64,000 nucleotides of DNA. Origin: an uncultured Oscillospiraceae bacterium. Lineage in GTDB: Bacteria; Bacillota; Clostridia; Oscillospirales; Oscillospiraceae. A model generated the notes under the pieces. The model was not told the DNA's origin, did no database searches, and saw only the letters and a list, made by a program, of their open reading frames with translations. Location of the stretch: the NCBI GenBank assembly GCA_947629775.1, contig CANRFA010000008.1:1-64000 (forward strand), written 5' to 3'. Below, piece after piece: positions 24,821 to 33,750 of the stretch; position 1 is the first letter of the stretch, and each line of letters starts with the position of its first letter. Made by a program: the position numbers and the translations under genes.

Positions 24821-25672
24821 GTGAGACTGTTTTTCAAACGGCGCAGGGATAAGATCCAGACCCAGCAGGTGGTCTGGGAGGAGCAGCTGACCTCCATCCG
24901 CCCCGTAACCTGCTCCGTATGCAAGGGGGAGAGCCCCGCGTCGGAGTGGCATATGGGCGGACAGGTCTGCCCCCGGTGCGGCTGGCACGCCCCCATCGGC
25001 GCCTATTACCGTCTGTCCCTCATCCTGGATCCCGGTTCCTTCCGGGAGCTGGACGCGGATCTGCTGCCGGCGGACCCCCTGGACTTCCCCGGCTATCAGA
25101 ATAAGCTGACCAGGACCGAGACGGCCACCGGCATGCAGGAGGCCGCCGTCTCCGCCGTCGGGGAGATCGACGGAAACCGGGCGGTCTTCGCAGTTCTGGA
25201 CAGCTCGTTCCTCATGGGCAGCATGGGCACGGCGGTAGGGGAGAAGATCACCCGGGCTACCGAGTACGCCGAAAAGAAGAAGCTGCCCCTTGTCATCTTC
25301 GCCGCCAGCGGCGGGGCCCGGATGCAGGAGGGAATCCTCTCTCTCATGCAGATGGCGAAGACAGCTTCCGCCATTCAGCGCTTTCAGAGCGCCGGCGGGC
25401 TGTATATCTCCTGCCTGACCCACCCCACCACCGGCGGTGTGACCGCCAGCTTCGCCTCTCTGGGAGACATCATGCTGGCGGAGCCCGGGGCCCTCATCGG
25501 CTTCGCCGGTCCCCGGGTCATTGAGCAGACCATCCATGAAAAACTGCCCGCCGGCTTCCAGCGGGCGGAATACCTGCTGGAGCACGGGTTCCTGGACCAG
25601 GTGGTCCCCCGTTCGCAGCTGCGCGGCGTTCTCTGTCAGCTGCTGGCGCTCCATGGGAAGGGAGGACGCTGA
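24821..25672 (+). CDS. accD: Acetyl-CoA carboxylase carboxyltransferase beta subunit
   Basis: 283-aa beta subunit of the carboxyltransferase that moves CO2 from carboxybiotin to acetyl-CoA, making malonyl-CoA. An N-terminal zinc ribbon (CSVC near residue 32, CPRC near 51) precedes the crotonase-fold domain with FAASGGARMQEG and HPTTGGVTASFA. GTG start at 24821 with AAGGAG upstream. It lies 5 nt before accA. The biotin carrier (accB) and biotin carboxylase (accC) that complete the enzyme are not in this cluster. Confidence 0.95.
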   Translation: MRLFFKRRRDKIQTQQVVWEEQLTSIRPVTCSVCKGESPASEWHMGGQVCPRCGWHAPIGAYYRLSLILDPGSFRELDADLLPADPLDFPGYQNKLTRTETATGMQEAAVSAVGEIDGNRAVFAVLDSSFLMGSMGTAVGEKITRATEYAEKKKLPLVIFAASGGARMQEGILSLMQMAKTASAIQRFQSAGGLYISCLTHPTTGGVTASFASLGDIMLAEPGALIGFAGPRVIEQTIHEKLPAGFQRAEYLLEHGFLDQVVPRSQLRGVLCQLLALHGKGGR

Positions 25673-25677
25673 GGTAC

Positions 25678-26502
25678 ATGAGCACATTCACACCGGAACA
25701 GAAGGTGAAGCTGGCCCGCTTTCCCGGCAGACCGGGGACGGCGGACTACATCGCCAACCTCTTTACCGATTTTTTTGAGCAGCGGGGAGACCGCCAGTGC
25801 CGGGACGACAGCAGCGTCCTGGGAGGCATCGCCCGCTTTCACGGACGGCCGGTGACGGTGGTGGGTCACCGGAAGGGCCGGACCCTGCAGGAGAAGCTGA
25901 AGTACAACTTCGGCATGCCCGGTCCGGAGGGCTACCGGAAGGCTCAGCGCCTGATGAAGCAGGCGGAGAAGTTCGGCCGTCCCATTATCACCTTCATCGA
26001 TACCCCCGGAGCCTATCCGGGCAAGGAGGCGGAGGAGCGGGGCCAGGGCGAGGCCATTGCCCAGAGCCTGGCGCTCATGAGCTCCCTCACCGTTCCCATC
26101 ATCGCCATCGTCACCGGCGAGGGCAACAGCGGAGGCGCTTTGGCCCTGGGGGTGGCCAACCGGGTCCTTATGCTGGAGCACGCCGTCTACTCGGTGCTTT
26201 CTCCGGAGGGATTCGCGTCCATTCTCTGGAAGGACTCCTCCCGCAGCGGAGAGGCCTGCGCCGTCATGAAGCTCACCGCCCAGGATCTTCGGCGGATCGG
26301 CGTGGTGCAGGGCGTCCTCCGGGAACCGGAAGGCGGCGCCCACACGGATCCGGAGGCGGTGTACCGCACGGTGGACGCCGCGCTGGTGAAGGAACTGAAC
26401 GCCTTAAGCAGACTGGACGGGAAAGCCCTGGTCCAGCAGAGATATCAGCTGTTCCGCGCCATGGGGAACAATCTTCCCCCGGCGAGGAAGGAGGTCATAT
26501 GA
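25678..26502 (+). CDS. accA: Acetyl-CoA carboxylase carboxyltransferase alpha subunit
   Basis: 274-aa alpha subunit that forms the carboxyltransferase heterotetramer with AccD. Family landmarks: FIDTPGAYPGKEAEERGQGEAIA, VTGEGNSGGALALGVANRVLMLE and YSVLSPEGFASILWKD. It is shorter than the 315-320 aa E. coli protein, mainly lacking the N-terminal extension, as is usual in Clostridia. Its stop overlaps the fabH start by 4 nt (ATGA). Confidence 0.95.
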   Translation: MSTFTPEQKVKLARFPGRPGTADYIANLFTDFFEQRGDRQCRDDSSVLGGIARFHGRPVTVVGHRKGRTLQEKLKYNFGMPGPEGYRKAQRLMKQAEKFGRPIITFIDTPGAYPGKEAEERGQGEAIAQSLALMSSLTVPIIAIVTGEGNSGGALALGVANRVLMLEHAVYSVLSPEGFASILWKDSSRSGEACAVMKLTAQDLRRIGVVQGVLREPEGGAHTDPEAVYRTVDAALVKELNALSRLDGKALVQQRYQLFRAMGNNLPPARKEVI

Positions 26503-27437
26503 GCGCCCCCCGCTTTCTGGGCACGGGCCGGTGTGTGCCGGACCGTGTGGTAACCAACGATGAACTCAGCGAGATTGTGGAGACCTCGGACGAGTGGATC
26601 TACAGCCGCACCGGCGTTCACAGCCGCCACTTCGCCACTCATGAGTCCGGTCTGGATCTGGCGGAAGGAGCCGCCCGCCAGGCCATCGAACGGGCGGGCA
26701 TCTCCCCCGAGGACATCGCCGTCTGTCTGGTGGGAACCTGTTCCCCGGACCGGGCCAGTCCTTCTACTGCCTGCCGCCTTCAGCTGCGGCTGGGCCTTCC
26801 GGAGGACACCATCTGCTACGATCTGAACGCGGCCTGCGCCGGCTTCCTCTATGGCGTGCGCACGGCCCACGCCCTGCTGGCGGATACCAGCCGTCCGTAC
26901 GCCCTGGTGATCGGGGTGGAGGTGCTGAGCCGCATGCTGGACATGCAGGACCGCAACACCTGCATCATCTTCGGAGACGGCGCGGGCGCCGCGGTGATCC
27001 GCCGGGACGAAGAGGCCAGCTGGAAGTGCGAGTTTGGAACCCGCGGCAACGAAACCGCCATCTGGGTGCAGGGACCGGGTCCGGAGCCCTCCTTCATTCA
27101 CATGGACGGCAAACCCGTCTTCCGCTTTGCCATCGACGTGGTGGAGAAGTGCATCCGCCGGCTCCTGGCCGCCGAGGGCTGTACGCTGGATGAGGTGGAC
27201 CTTGTGGTCTGCCATCAGGCCAACGCCCGCATCATCGACCATGTGGTGAAGAAACTGCGGGCCCGGCCGGAGCAGTTCTTCAAGAACATGGAGACCTACG
27301 GCAACACCTCCGCCGCCAGCATTCCCATCGCCCTGGCCGAACTGGACGCCAGCGGGGCGCTGAAGCCCGGCATGCGCGTTCTCTGCGTGGGCTTCGGTTC
27401 CGGTCTGACCTGGGCCGGCATGCTGTTTCGCTGGTAA
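26499..27437 (+). CDS. fabH: 3-oxoacyl-ACP synthase III
   Basis: 312-aa condensing enzyme that starts fatty-acid synthesis from acyl-CoA and malonyl-ACP. The catalytic triad is visible: Cys113 in LNAACAGF, His in VCHQANARI, Asn in GNTSAASIPIAL. The frame stays open far upstream, but the protein starts at ATG 26499 (MSAPRFLGTGRCVPD) with AAGGAGG before it. In Gram-positives FabH sets branched versus straight chain starters; specificity cannot be read here. Confidence 0.95.
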   Translation: MSAPRFLGTGRCVPDRVVTNDELSEIVETSDEWIYSRTGVHSRHFATHESGLDLAEGAARQAIERAGISPEDIAVCLVGTCSPDRASPSTACRLQLRLGLPEDTICYDLNAACAGFLYGVRTAHALLADTSRPYALVIGVEVLSRMLDMQDRNTCIIFGDGAGAAVIRRDEEASWKCEFGTRGNETAIWVQGPGPEPSFIHMDGKPVFRFAIDVVEKCIRRLLAAEGCTLDEVDLVVCHQANARIIDHVVKKLRARPEQFFKNMETYGNTSAASIPIALAELDASGALKPGMRVLCVGFGSGLTWAGMLFRW

Positions 27438-27462
27438 GCTTCGCCGGGCAGGGCGGAGCCGG

Positions 27463-27486
27463 GGACCGGAGCGTCCGCGCCGGTCC
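27463..27486 (+). other. Hairpin in the fabH-fabK gap
   Basis: A 7-bp stem GGACCGG/CCGGTCC (27463-27469 with 27480-27486) without T-tail. Likely an mRNA structure, not a terminator. Confidence 0.35.
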
Positions 27487-27511
27487 GGATCAACTGTAAG
27501 GAGAGCCTGTT

Positions 27512-28444
27512 ATGAAACTCAACGAGATTCTGGGCACCGAATTTCCCATCATTCAGGGCGGTATGGCCAACATCGCCACCGGCGAGTTTGCCGCCGCCGT
27601 TTCCAACGCCGGGGCGCTGGGCCTCATCGGAGCCGGCGGCATGGACGCGGAATCTGTCCGCGCCCACATACGCCGTTGCCGGGAACTGACCGATAAACCC
27701 TTCGGCGTCAATATCATGCTGATGAACCCTGCCGCCCCTGAAATCGCGAAGGTGGTGGTGGAAGAGGGCGTGAAGGTGGTTACCACCGGAGCCGGAGTTC
27801 CCAGCCAGTTTGTTCCCGCCTGGAAAGAGGCGGGCATCCGGGTGTTCCCTGTGGTTCCCGCCACCACGCTGGTGAAGCGCCTGGCTCCTCTGGGCGTGGA
27901 CGGGTTCATCGCGGAGGGCACCGAGAGCGGCGGCCATGTGGGAGAACTGACCACCATGGCCCTGGTGCCCCAGGTGTGCGATGCGACGGATCTGCCGGTC
28001 ATCGCGGCTGGTGGCATCGCCTCCGGCCGGCAGATGGCGGCTGCGTACGCCCTGGGAGCCTGCGGCGTGCAGGTCGGGACCTGCCTGCTGGTCAGCGAGG
28101 AGTGCCCCATCCATATCAACTACAAGCAGGCGGTGCTGAAGGCCAAGGACAGCGATACCACCGTCACCGGCCGCAGCATCAATGCCCCCGTGCGGATTCT
28201 GAAAAACCAGATGTCACGGGAGTATCTGAAGCGGGAGAAAGCGGGAGCCAGCCTCATGGAACTGGAACAGTTCACGCTGGGGTCCCTGCGCCGGGCCGTC
28301 TTTGACGGGGATACGAAGACCGGGTCCCTCATGGCGGGCCAGGTGGCCGGCATGCTCCACGAGATCCGTCCTCTACGGACCATCTTTGAGGAGATGTGTT
28401 CGGACTGCGCCGCGGTGATCGGGCGCATGGCGAAGGAGGTCTGA
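27512..28444 (+). CDS. fabK: Enoyl-ACP reductase II, FMN-dependent
   Basis: 310-aa flavoprotein that reduces trans-2-enoyl-ACP in the last step of each elongation cycle. It has the nitronate monooxygenase-like TIM barrel: IIQGGMANIATGEFAAAVSNAG at the N-terminus, AEGTESGGHVGELTT near residue 130, and the phosphate-binding AAGGIASGRQMAAAYALGA near 170. FabK replaces the short-chain reductase FabI and is insensitive to triclosan in known cases. AAGGAG ribosome site, 3-nt gap to fabD. Confidence 0.95.
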   Translation: MKLNEILGTEFPIIQGGMANIATGEFAAAVSNAGALGLIGAGGMDAESVRAHIRRCRELTDKPFGVNIMLMNPAAPEIAKVVVEEGVKVVTTGAGVPSQFVPAWKEAGIRVFPVVPATTLVKRLAPLGVDGFIAEGTESGGHVGELTTMALVPQVCDATDLPVIAAGGIASGRQMAAAYALGACGVQVGTCLLVSEECPIHINYKQAVLKAKDSDTTVTGRSINAPVRILKNQMSREYLKREKAGASLMELEQFTLGSLRRAVFDGDTKTGSLMAGQVAGMLHEIRPLRTIFEEMCSDCAAVIGRMAKEV

Positions 28445-28447
28445 GAC

Positions 28448-29386
28448 GTGAAGCTCGCGTTTGTCTACGCCGGACAGGGCAGCCAGAAGGTGGGCATGGG
28501 GAAGGACTTCTTTGAGGAGTACCCGGAGGTCTTTGGCGCCGCGATGGACGCCGTTTCCCTGGACTTCGATGTGAAGCAGCTGTGCTTCGAGGGGCCGGAG
28601 GAGAAACTGTCCCAGACCCGCTACACCCAGCCCTGCATGGTGAGCTTCGCCATCGGGGTGACGGACCTGCTCCGCTCTGAGGGGATTGTCCCCGAGGGCG
28701 CCGCCGGCCTGTCTCTGGGCGAGTACTCCGCTCTTTACGCCGCCGGTGTGCTGGACCGGGAGACCGCGCTGCGTACCGTCGCCCTCCGGGGCGCGGCCAT
28801 GGAGGAAGCGGCGGCGGGTCTGGAGTGCGGCATGACCGCCGTTCTGGCGCTGGACCGGGAGAAGCTTCAGAAGGCCTGCGAAGAGGCTTCCGCGCTGGGT
28901 ATCGTCCGGATCTGCAATTATAACTGTCCCGGCCAACTGGTGATCAGCGGCGAGAAGGCGGCCGTGGACCGGGCTGGCGAACTGGCGAAAGAGCTGGGAG
29001 CCCGTCGGTGCATGCCGCTGAAGGTCAGCGGCCCCTTCCACACTCCTCTGATGAAGCCGGCGGGAGACCGGCTGCGGGAGCACTTCCGGACCGTTTCCTT
29101 CGGGGACATGAGCTGCCCCGTGTACTTCAACTGCAAGGGAGACCGGCTGGCGGAGGGGGAGACCATCCCCGCGCTGCTGGAAAAGCAGGTGCAGTCCTCG
29201 GTTTACTGGGAGGACACCATCCGGGCCCTGGAGCGGGATGGCTTTGATACCGTCATCGAGATCGGCCCCGGAAAGACCCTGAGCGGATTCTTCCGCAAGA
29301 CCACCAAGGCCATTAAGACGTATTCCATCGATACCGTGGCGGATTTCCGCAAGGTGGTGGAGACCCTGAAAGGAGCGGCGTCATGA
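28448..29386 (+). CDS. fabD: Malonyl-CoA:ACP transacylase
   Basis: 312-aa transferase loading malonyl groups onto ACP. Nucleophile Ser89 in GLSLGEYSALYAAG; catalytic His in VSGPFHTPLM; N-terminal oxyanion motif AGQGSQKVGMG. The start is GTG at 28448 with AAGGAGG 7 nt upstream. It overlaps fabG by 4 nt. Confidence 0.95.
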   Translation: MKLAFVYAGQGSQKVGMGKDFFEEYPEVFGAAMDAVSLDFDVKQLCFEGPEEKLSQTRYTQPCMVSFAIGVTDLLRSEGIVPEGAAGLSLGEYSALYAAGVLDRETALRTVALRGAAMEEAAAGLECGMTAVLALDREKLQKACEEASALGIVRICNYNCPGQLVISGEKAAVDRAGELAKELGARRCMPLKVSGPFHTPLMKPAGDRLREHFRTVSFGDMSCPVYFNCKGDRLAEGETIPALLEKQVQSSVYWEDTIRALERDGFDTVIEIGPGKTLSGFFRKTTKAIKTYSIDTVADFRKVVETLKGAAS

Positions 29387-30129
29387 GCGATATGAAGGGC
29401 ATGACCGCTCTGGTAACCGGCGGCAGCCGGGGCATCGGCCGGGCCATCTGTCTGGAACTGGCCCGCCGGGGCGCCAGCGTGGCGGTCAATTACGCCGGAA
29501 GCGAGGCAGCGGCCCGGGAGACGGCGGATCAGTGCCGGGCTCTGGGTGTGGAGGCGGAGATCTTCCAGGCGGACGTGTCGGATGCCGCCGCCTGCGAGGC
29601 GCTGGCCAGGGCCGTCCGGGAGCGCTTTGGCCGGGTGGATATTCTGGTGAACAACGCCGGCATTACCCGGGACGGCCTCCTGATGACCGCCAAAGAGGAA
29701 GACTTTGACCGGGTGATCGCCACCAACCTCAAAGGGGCCTACTTCTGCATGAAGGCGGTCTCCCGCTTCATGGTCCGCCAGAAGTTCGGGCGCATCGTCA
29801 GCCTCAGCAGCGTCGTGGGCCTGCGGGGCAACGCCGGCCAGACCGGCTACGCCGCCAGCAAGGCGGGGATTGTGGGCCTCACCAAAGCGGCGGCCAAAGA
29901 GCTGGCCGGGAAAAACATTACGGTCAACGCCGTAGCCCCTGGGTACATCGAGACAGACATGACGGCGGTACTGCCGGAGAAGACGAAGGCCGCCATGACA
30001 GCGACCATTCCCATGGGACGGCCCGGCGCGGCCGAGGACGTGGCCCGGGCGGTGGCGTTCCTGGCGGAGCGGGAATCCGCCTACATCACGGGACAGGTTC
30101 TGTGCGTGGATGGCGGCATGGCCGTCTGA
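29383..30129 (+). CDS. fabG: 3-oxoacyl-ACP reductase
   Basis: 248-aa NADPH-dependent short-chain dehydrogenase performing the first reduction of the elongation cycle. Cofactor loop TGGSRGIGRAIC at residues 11-22, NNAG at about 90, catalytic Ser in SLSSVVGLRGNAGQ, and Tyr-x-x-x-Lys in GYAASKAG. Full length; no oddities. Confidence 0.95.
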   Translation: MSDMKGMTALVTGGSRGIGRAICLELARRGASVAVNYAGSEAAARETADQCRALGVEAEIFQADVSDAAACEALARAVRERFGRVDILVNNAGITRDGLLMTAKEEDFDRVIATNLKGAYFCMKAVSRFMVRQKFGRIVSLSSVVGLRGNAGQTGYAASKAGIVGLTKAAAKELAGKNITVNAVAPGYIETDMTAVLPEKTKAAMTATIPMGRPGAAEDVARAVAFLAERESAYITGQVLCVDGGMAV

Positions 30130-30160
30130 CAGACCTTCCATCGGAATGGACAGCCGGACA

Positions 30161-30247
30161 GGGCGGGGAGTTCCCCGCCCGGGTCCGGAGTTCAGATCGG
30201 AACCAAGACTGACATCCATCCGCGGCCCGCTTTCCCGGGAGCGGATG
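30161..30247 (+). other. Two hairpins in the fabG-fabF gap
   Basis: An 8-bp GC stem (30161-30168 with 30173-30180) and a 7-bp stem (30217-30223 with 30241-30247) fill the 131-nt gap. Neither has a T-tail. The second lies just ahead of the fabF ribosome site (GAAAGGAG). Confidence 0.4.
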
Positions 30248-30260
30248 AAAGGAGATCATT

Positions 30261-31505
30261 ATGGAAAAGCGCAGAGTCGTCATCACCGGCATGGGAACTG
30301 TCAACCCCGTCGGCAACAGCGTGGCGGAATCCTGGGCGGCCGTGCGGGCCGGGAAGTGCGGGATCGGCCCCATCACCCGCTACGATACCAGCGAAATGAA
30401 GGTAAAACTGGCCGGAGAAGTCAGAAATCTGGATCCTGCCGCCCTGCTGGGCCGGAGGGACGCGAAGAAGATGGACCGCTTCACCCAGCTTGCTCTGGTG
30501 GCCTCGGACGAGGCCATGAAGGACAGCGGCCTGGAAAAGGAGAAGATTGACCCTGCCCGCTGCGGCGTGATATTCTCCAGCGGTATCGGCGGCTTCGAGA
30601 CGGTGAGCACCGCCCACTCCAAGGCGGAGCAGAAGGGATACGCCACTCTCTCCCCCTTCTTCATTCCCATGATCATCTCGAACATGGCGGCGGGTCACAT
30701 GGCCATCCGCTACGGCTTCCAGGGCATGTGCTCCTGTGTGGTGACGGCCTGCGCCAGCGGCACCAATGCGGTGGGAGACAGCTTCCGGCACATCCGGGAC
30801 GGCTACGCGGACGTCATGCTCTGCGGCGGGTCCGAGGCCGCCATCACCGCTCTGGCCGTGGGTGGTTTCACCTCCATGAAGGCCCTGAGCGAGTCCCAGG
30901 ATCCCCTGCGGGCCTCCATCCCCTTTGACGCGGAGCGCTCCGGTTTTGTCATGGGCGAGGGCGCCGGCGCCCTGGTGCTGGAAGAACTGGAGCATGCCAG
31001 AGCCAGAGGAGCGAAGATCTATGCGGAAGTAGCGGGATACGGCGCCAACTGCGACGCCCACCATATTACCGCTCCCGCTCCGGGCGGCACCGGAGCCGCC
31101 GCCTGCATGCGACTGGCCCTGGCGGACGGGGATCTGACTCCGGAGCAGGTGGATTACATCAATGTCCACGGAACCTCTACCCCTCTGAACGATTCCTGCG
31201 AGACGGCCGCCATCCACACGGTGTTCGGGGAGCATGCGAAGGAGATGATGGTCAGTTCCACCAAGTCCATGACGGGACACCTGCTGGGCGCCGCCGGCGC
31301 CGTGGAGGCCATCTTTACCGCTCTCACGCTGAAGGACGGCTTCGTCCCCGCCACCATCGGATATCAGGTGCCGGATCCCGCCTGCGACCTAGACATCGTT
31401 CCCAACGTGGGCCGGGAGGCGGAGCCGCGGGTCGCCCTCTCCAACTCCCTGGGGTTTGGAGGACACAACGCCGTCATCGCGCTGAAGAAGTGGGAGGAGA
31501 ACTGA
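30261..31505 (+). CDS. fabF: 3-oxoacyl-ACP synthase II
   Basis: 414-aa elongating condensing enzyme. Catalytic Cys164 in [15 protein letters not shown]; the two His lie in [11 protein letters not shown] and [15 protein letters not shown]-terminal [14 protein letters not shown] is complete. It controls chain extension and temperature response of unsaturated chains in other bacteria. Separated from fabZ by a single base. Confidence 0.95.
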   Translation: MEKRRVVITGMGTVNPVGNSVAESWAAVRAGKCGIGPITRYDTSEMKVKLAGEVRNLDPAALLGRRDAKKMDRFTQLALVASDEAMKDSGLEKEKIDPARCGVIFSSGIGGFETVSTAHSKAEQKGYATLSPFFIPMIISNMAAGHMAIRYGFQGMCSCVVTACASGTNAVGDSFRHIRDGYADVMLCGGSEAAITALAVGGFTSMKALSESQDPLRASIPFDAERSGFVMGEGAGALVLEELEHARARGAKIYAEVAGYGANCDAHHITAPAPGGTGAAACMRLALADGDLTPEQVDYINVHGTSTPLNDSCETAAIHTVFGEHAKEMMVSSTKSMTGHLLGAAGAVEAIFTALTLKDGFVPATIGYQVPDPACDLDIVPNVGREAEPRVALSNSLGFGGHNAVIALKKWEEN

Positions 31506-31506
31506 G

Positions 31507-31938
31507 ATGGAACTGAACATTGATCAGATTGAGGCTCTGCTGCCTCACCGCTATCCCTTCCTGCTGGTGGACCGCATCACGGAGTGCGTGCCCGGCCAGA
31601 GCGCGAAGGGCATCAAATGCGTCAGCGCCAACGAGCCGTTCTTCCAGGGACACTTTCCCGGCTTCAAGGTGATGCCAGGGGTCCTGATTGTGGAAGCCCT
31701 GGCTCAGGTGGGCGCCGTCGCCATCCTCACGGAGGAGGGCAACGAGGGCAAGCTGGCCCTCTTCGGGGGGATCCGCAACTGCCGGTTCAAGCAGCAGGTG
31801 CGTCCCGGCGACGTGCTGGAAATGGAATGCGAGCTGACCGCCCGGCAGGGACCGGTAGGGCATGGCACCGCCGTGGCCCGGGTGGACGGCAAACTGGCGT
31901 GCCGGGCGGAACTGACCTTCGCTCTCACGGACCGCTGA
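31507..31938 (+). CDS. fabZ: 3-hydroxyacyl-ACP dehydratase
   Basis: 143-aa hot-dog-fold dehydratase. The N-terminal motif [17 protein letters not shown] and the active site [19 protein letters not shown], with catalytic His and Glu, are intact. No fabA, fabM or fabN is seen here, so how unsaturated chains are made, if at all, is not encoded in this operon. Confidence 0.95.
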   Translation: MELNIDQIEALLPHRYPFLLVDRITECVPGQSAKGIKCVSANEPFFQGHFPGFKVMPGVLIVEALAQVGAVAILTEEGNEGKLALFGGIRNCRFKQQVRPGDVLEMECELTARQGPVGHGTAVARVDGKLACRAELTFALTDR

Positions 31939-31978
31939 GCCGAGACGGATCGAATCTGAGGTATCGAGGAGGGACAGC

Positions 31979-32419
31979 ATGCTGGAAGACAGCTTTTCCA
32001 GGGTTTACACCAAATTCAAGCTCCACTTCTACCAGGAGATTTTCGCCCGGTTTCAGAGCCGGGAGTCCAGTCTGACACCCATGGAGGCCTTCTGCATGGA
32101 AGTCATCCACACCCTGAACGGCCCCACCGTGAACGAGTTCGCCTCCTTTATCCATATCTCCTCCCCCAACGCTGCCTATAAGATCAACAGCCTGATCCAG
32201 AAGGGCTATATCGAGAAGGTGCGTTCCTCCACGGACCGGCGGGAATACCACCTGCGGCCGACGGAGAAGTACATGGAGGAGTACAACATCGGCCGGGGCT
32301 ACTCCCGGCAGGTGATCGAGCGGGTCCTGGCCCGCCTGACCCCGGAGGAGACCGGGGAACTGGACCGGATGCTCTCCATCGTCGGGGACGAACTGATGCC
32401 GGAAATCGAGCTGAAATAG
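31979..32419 (+). CDS. MarR family regulator, probable FabT-like repressor
   Basis: 146-aa winged-helix protein. The DNA-binding part is VNEFASFIHISSPNAAYKINSLIQKGYIEKVRSSTDRREYHLRPT, with the MarR wing containing DRR. It is the last gene of the fab operon. MarR-type regulators in this position (FabT in lactic acid bacteria) repress fatty-acid genes, with acyl-ACP as co-repressor. The twin palindromes at 24388-24414 are the obvious candidate target; this link is inferred. Confidence 0.85.
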   Translation: MLEDSFSRVYTKFKLHFYQEIFARFQSRESSLTPMEAFCMEVIHTLNGPTVNEFASFIHISSPNAAYKINSLIQKGYIEKVRSSTDRREYHLRPTEKYMEEYNIGRGYSRQVIERVLARLTPEETGELDRMLSIVGDELMPEIELK

Positions 32420-32431
32420 ACCCGGAAACGG

Positions 32432-32471
32432 GAAGAGCGGCACGGGGAGGAAACTTCCCGCGCCGCTCTTC
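32432..32471 (+). terminator. Terminator of the fatty-acid operon
   Basis: A 10-bp stem GAAGAGCGGC/GCCGCTCTTC (32432-32441 with 32462-32471) contains a second internal hairpin. The T-tail is weak. It lies 12 nt after the marR stop and before the his promoter. Confidence 0.6.
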
Positions 32472-32511
32472 GGTTAAGGGGACGAAAGCCGGAAGCGGCG
32501 GAGAATTTTTC

Positions 32512-32540
32512 TTGACGGCAAAACGGCAGTATAGTATAGT
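32512..32540 (+). promoter_or_regulatory. Promoter of the histidine operon, with TATAG repeats
   Basis: TTGACG (32512-32517), a 17-bp spacer, then TATAGT (32535-32540). The -10 is the middle copy of three overlapping TATAGT hexamers in a TATAG tandem repeat (32530-32545). Gain or loss of one unit would change the spacing by 5 bp. Confidence 0.65.
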
Positions 32541-32580
32541 ATAGTAGTGCGGTAAAGTGAAAAAGAGCGAGGGATTCCCT

Positions 32581-33750
32581 TTGAAAGCCATCATCAACAC
32601 CCCCGAAGGCACCCGGGACCGCCTGTTCGCGGAGTGCGCCGAGCGCAGACAGGTGCAGGAGCGCCTGATCCGGCTGTTCCGCCGCCGGGGGTATCAGGAG
32701 GTGTCCACTCCGGACACCGAGTTTTACGACGTATTCGTCCAGTCCGGCAGCGCCATCCCCCAGGAGCGGATGCTGAAGGTGGCGGACCCCAGCGGGCGCA
32801 TCTGCGTCATGCGGCCGGACTGTACCACCCCCGTGGCCCGGGTGGCCGCCACCAAGCTGCGCTCCGTCCCGCTGCCCCAGCGGCTGTACTATGACCAGAC
32901 GGTCTACAGGGCCAGCCCGGCCCACAACGGCACCAGCCGGGAGATCCCCCAGTGCGGGGCGGAGTTCATCGGCGCCCGCGGCATGAAGGCGGACATGGAG
33001 ATCATCGCCACGGCGGTGGACGCCCTGCGCTCCTGCGGCGCGGTTCGCTTCCACGTGGAGATCGGACACGCCGGCTTCTTCCGGGCCCTGGCCGCCCGGC
33101 TGGGAGCGGGCGAAGAGCAGATCGAGGAGATGCGCGCGCTCATCGAAGGCAAGAACTTCGCGGCCCTCAACGCGGCCCTGGCCCCCTACGACGGGGATCC
33201 GGCGGCGGTGGGTCTGCGCCAGCTGTCCCGCCTCTTCGGCGGCGTGGAGGTGCTGGACGAGGCGGAGGCTCTGGCGGGGCGCACGGAGGCCATCGACGGC
33301 CTGCGCACCCTCTGGGAGGAGCTGAACGCCGCCGGCTATGGCCCCTATCTCCGCTTTGACCTGGGCATGGTCCACCAGATGGAGTACTACACCGGTCTGG
33401 TGTTCCGGGGCTACATGGAGGGCGCCGGCGAAGCGGTTCTCTCCGGCGGCCGCTACGACCGCCTGGTGGGAGTCTTCGGACGGGACGCCCAGGCCACCGG
33501 ATTCATGGTGGACGTGGACGCCGTGGCCCGCACCCTGCCTCCCGCCACGCTGCCCAGGCTGCGCTGTGTGGTTCACTTCGAACCCGGCTGCCTGGGGCAG
33601 GCCATCGAGGCGGTGGACAGCCGCCCGGCGGGCACCTGCGAGCTCTCCCCGTGCCGTACCCTGGAGTCCACTCTCAATCTCGCCCGGGACAAGGGCGTAC
33701 ATACCGTCCTGATCTGTGACCGGGATGGAGAACGGGAGGTGGAGGTATGA
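32581..33750 (+). CDS. hisZ: ATP phosphoribosyltransferase regulatory subunit
   Basis: 389-aa HisRS-like protein that pairs with short-form HisG to make active ATP phosphoribosyltransferase, the first histidine step. It shows class II synthetase motifs (TPEGTRDRLF, RGYQEVSTPDTEFYDVF, VMRPDCTTPVARVAATKL, LSGGRYDRLVGVFG). I start at TTG 32581 because GAGGG lies 7 nt upstream and the family begins here; GTG 32557 would be only about 10 nt from the predicted transcript start and lacks a ribosome site. It overlaps hisG by 4 nt. Confidence 0.92.
   Translation: MKAIINTPEGTRDRLFAECAERRQVQERLIRLFRRRGYQEVSTPDTEFYDVFVQSGSAIPQERMLKVADPSGRICVMRPDCTTPVARVAATKLRSVPLPQRLYYDQTVYRASPAHNGTSREIPQCGAEFIGARGMKADMEIIATAVDALRSCGAVRFHVEIGHAGFFRALAARLGAGEEQIEEMRALIEGKNFAALNAALAPYDGDPAAVGLRQLSRLFGGVEVLDEAEALAGRTEAIDGLRTLWEELNAAGYGPYLRFDLGMVHQMEYYTGLVFRGYMEGAGEAVLSGGRYDRLVGVFGRDAQATGFMVDVDAVARTLPPATLPRLRCVVHFEPGCLGQAIEAVDSRPAGTCELSPCRTLESTLNLARDKGVHTVLICDRDGEREVEV

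Noticed and set aside
32420..32580. T-box riboswitch upstream of the his operon
   Set aside because: The space between the fab terminator and hisZ is too short, and no T-box sequence or specifier stem is present.
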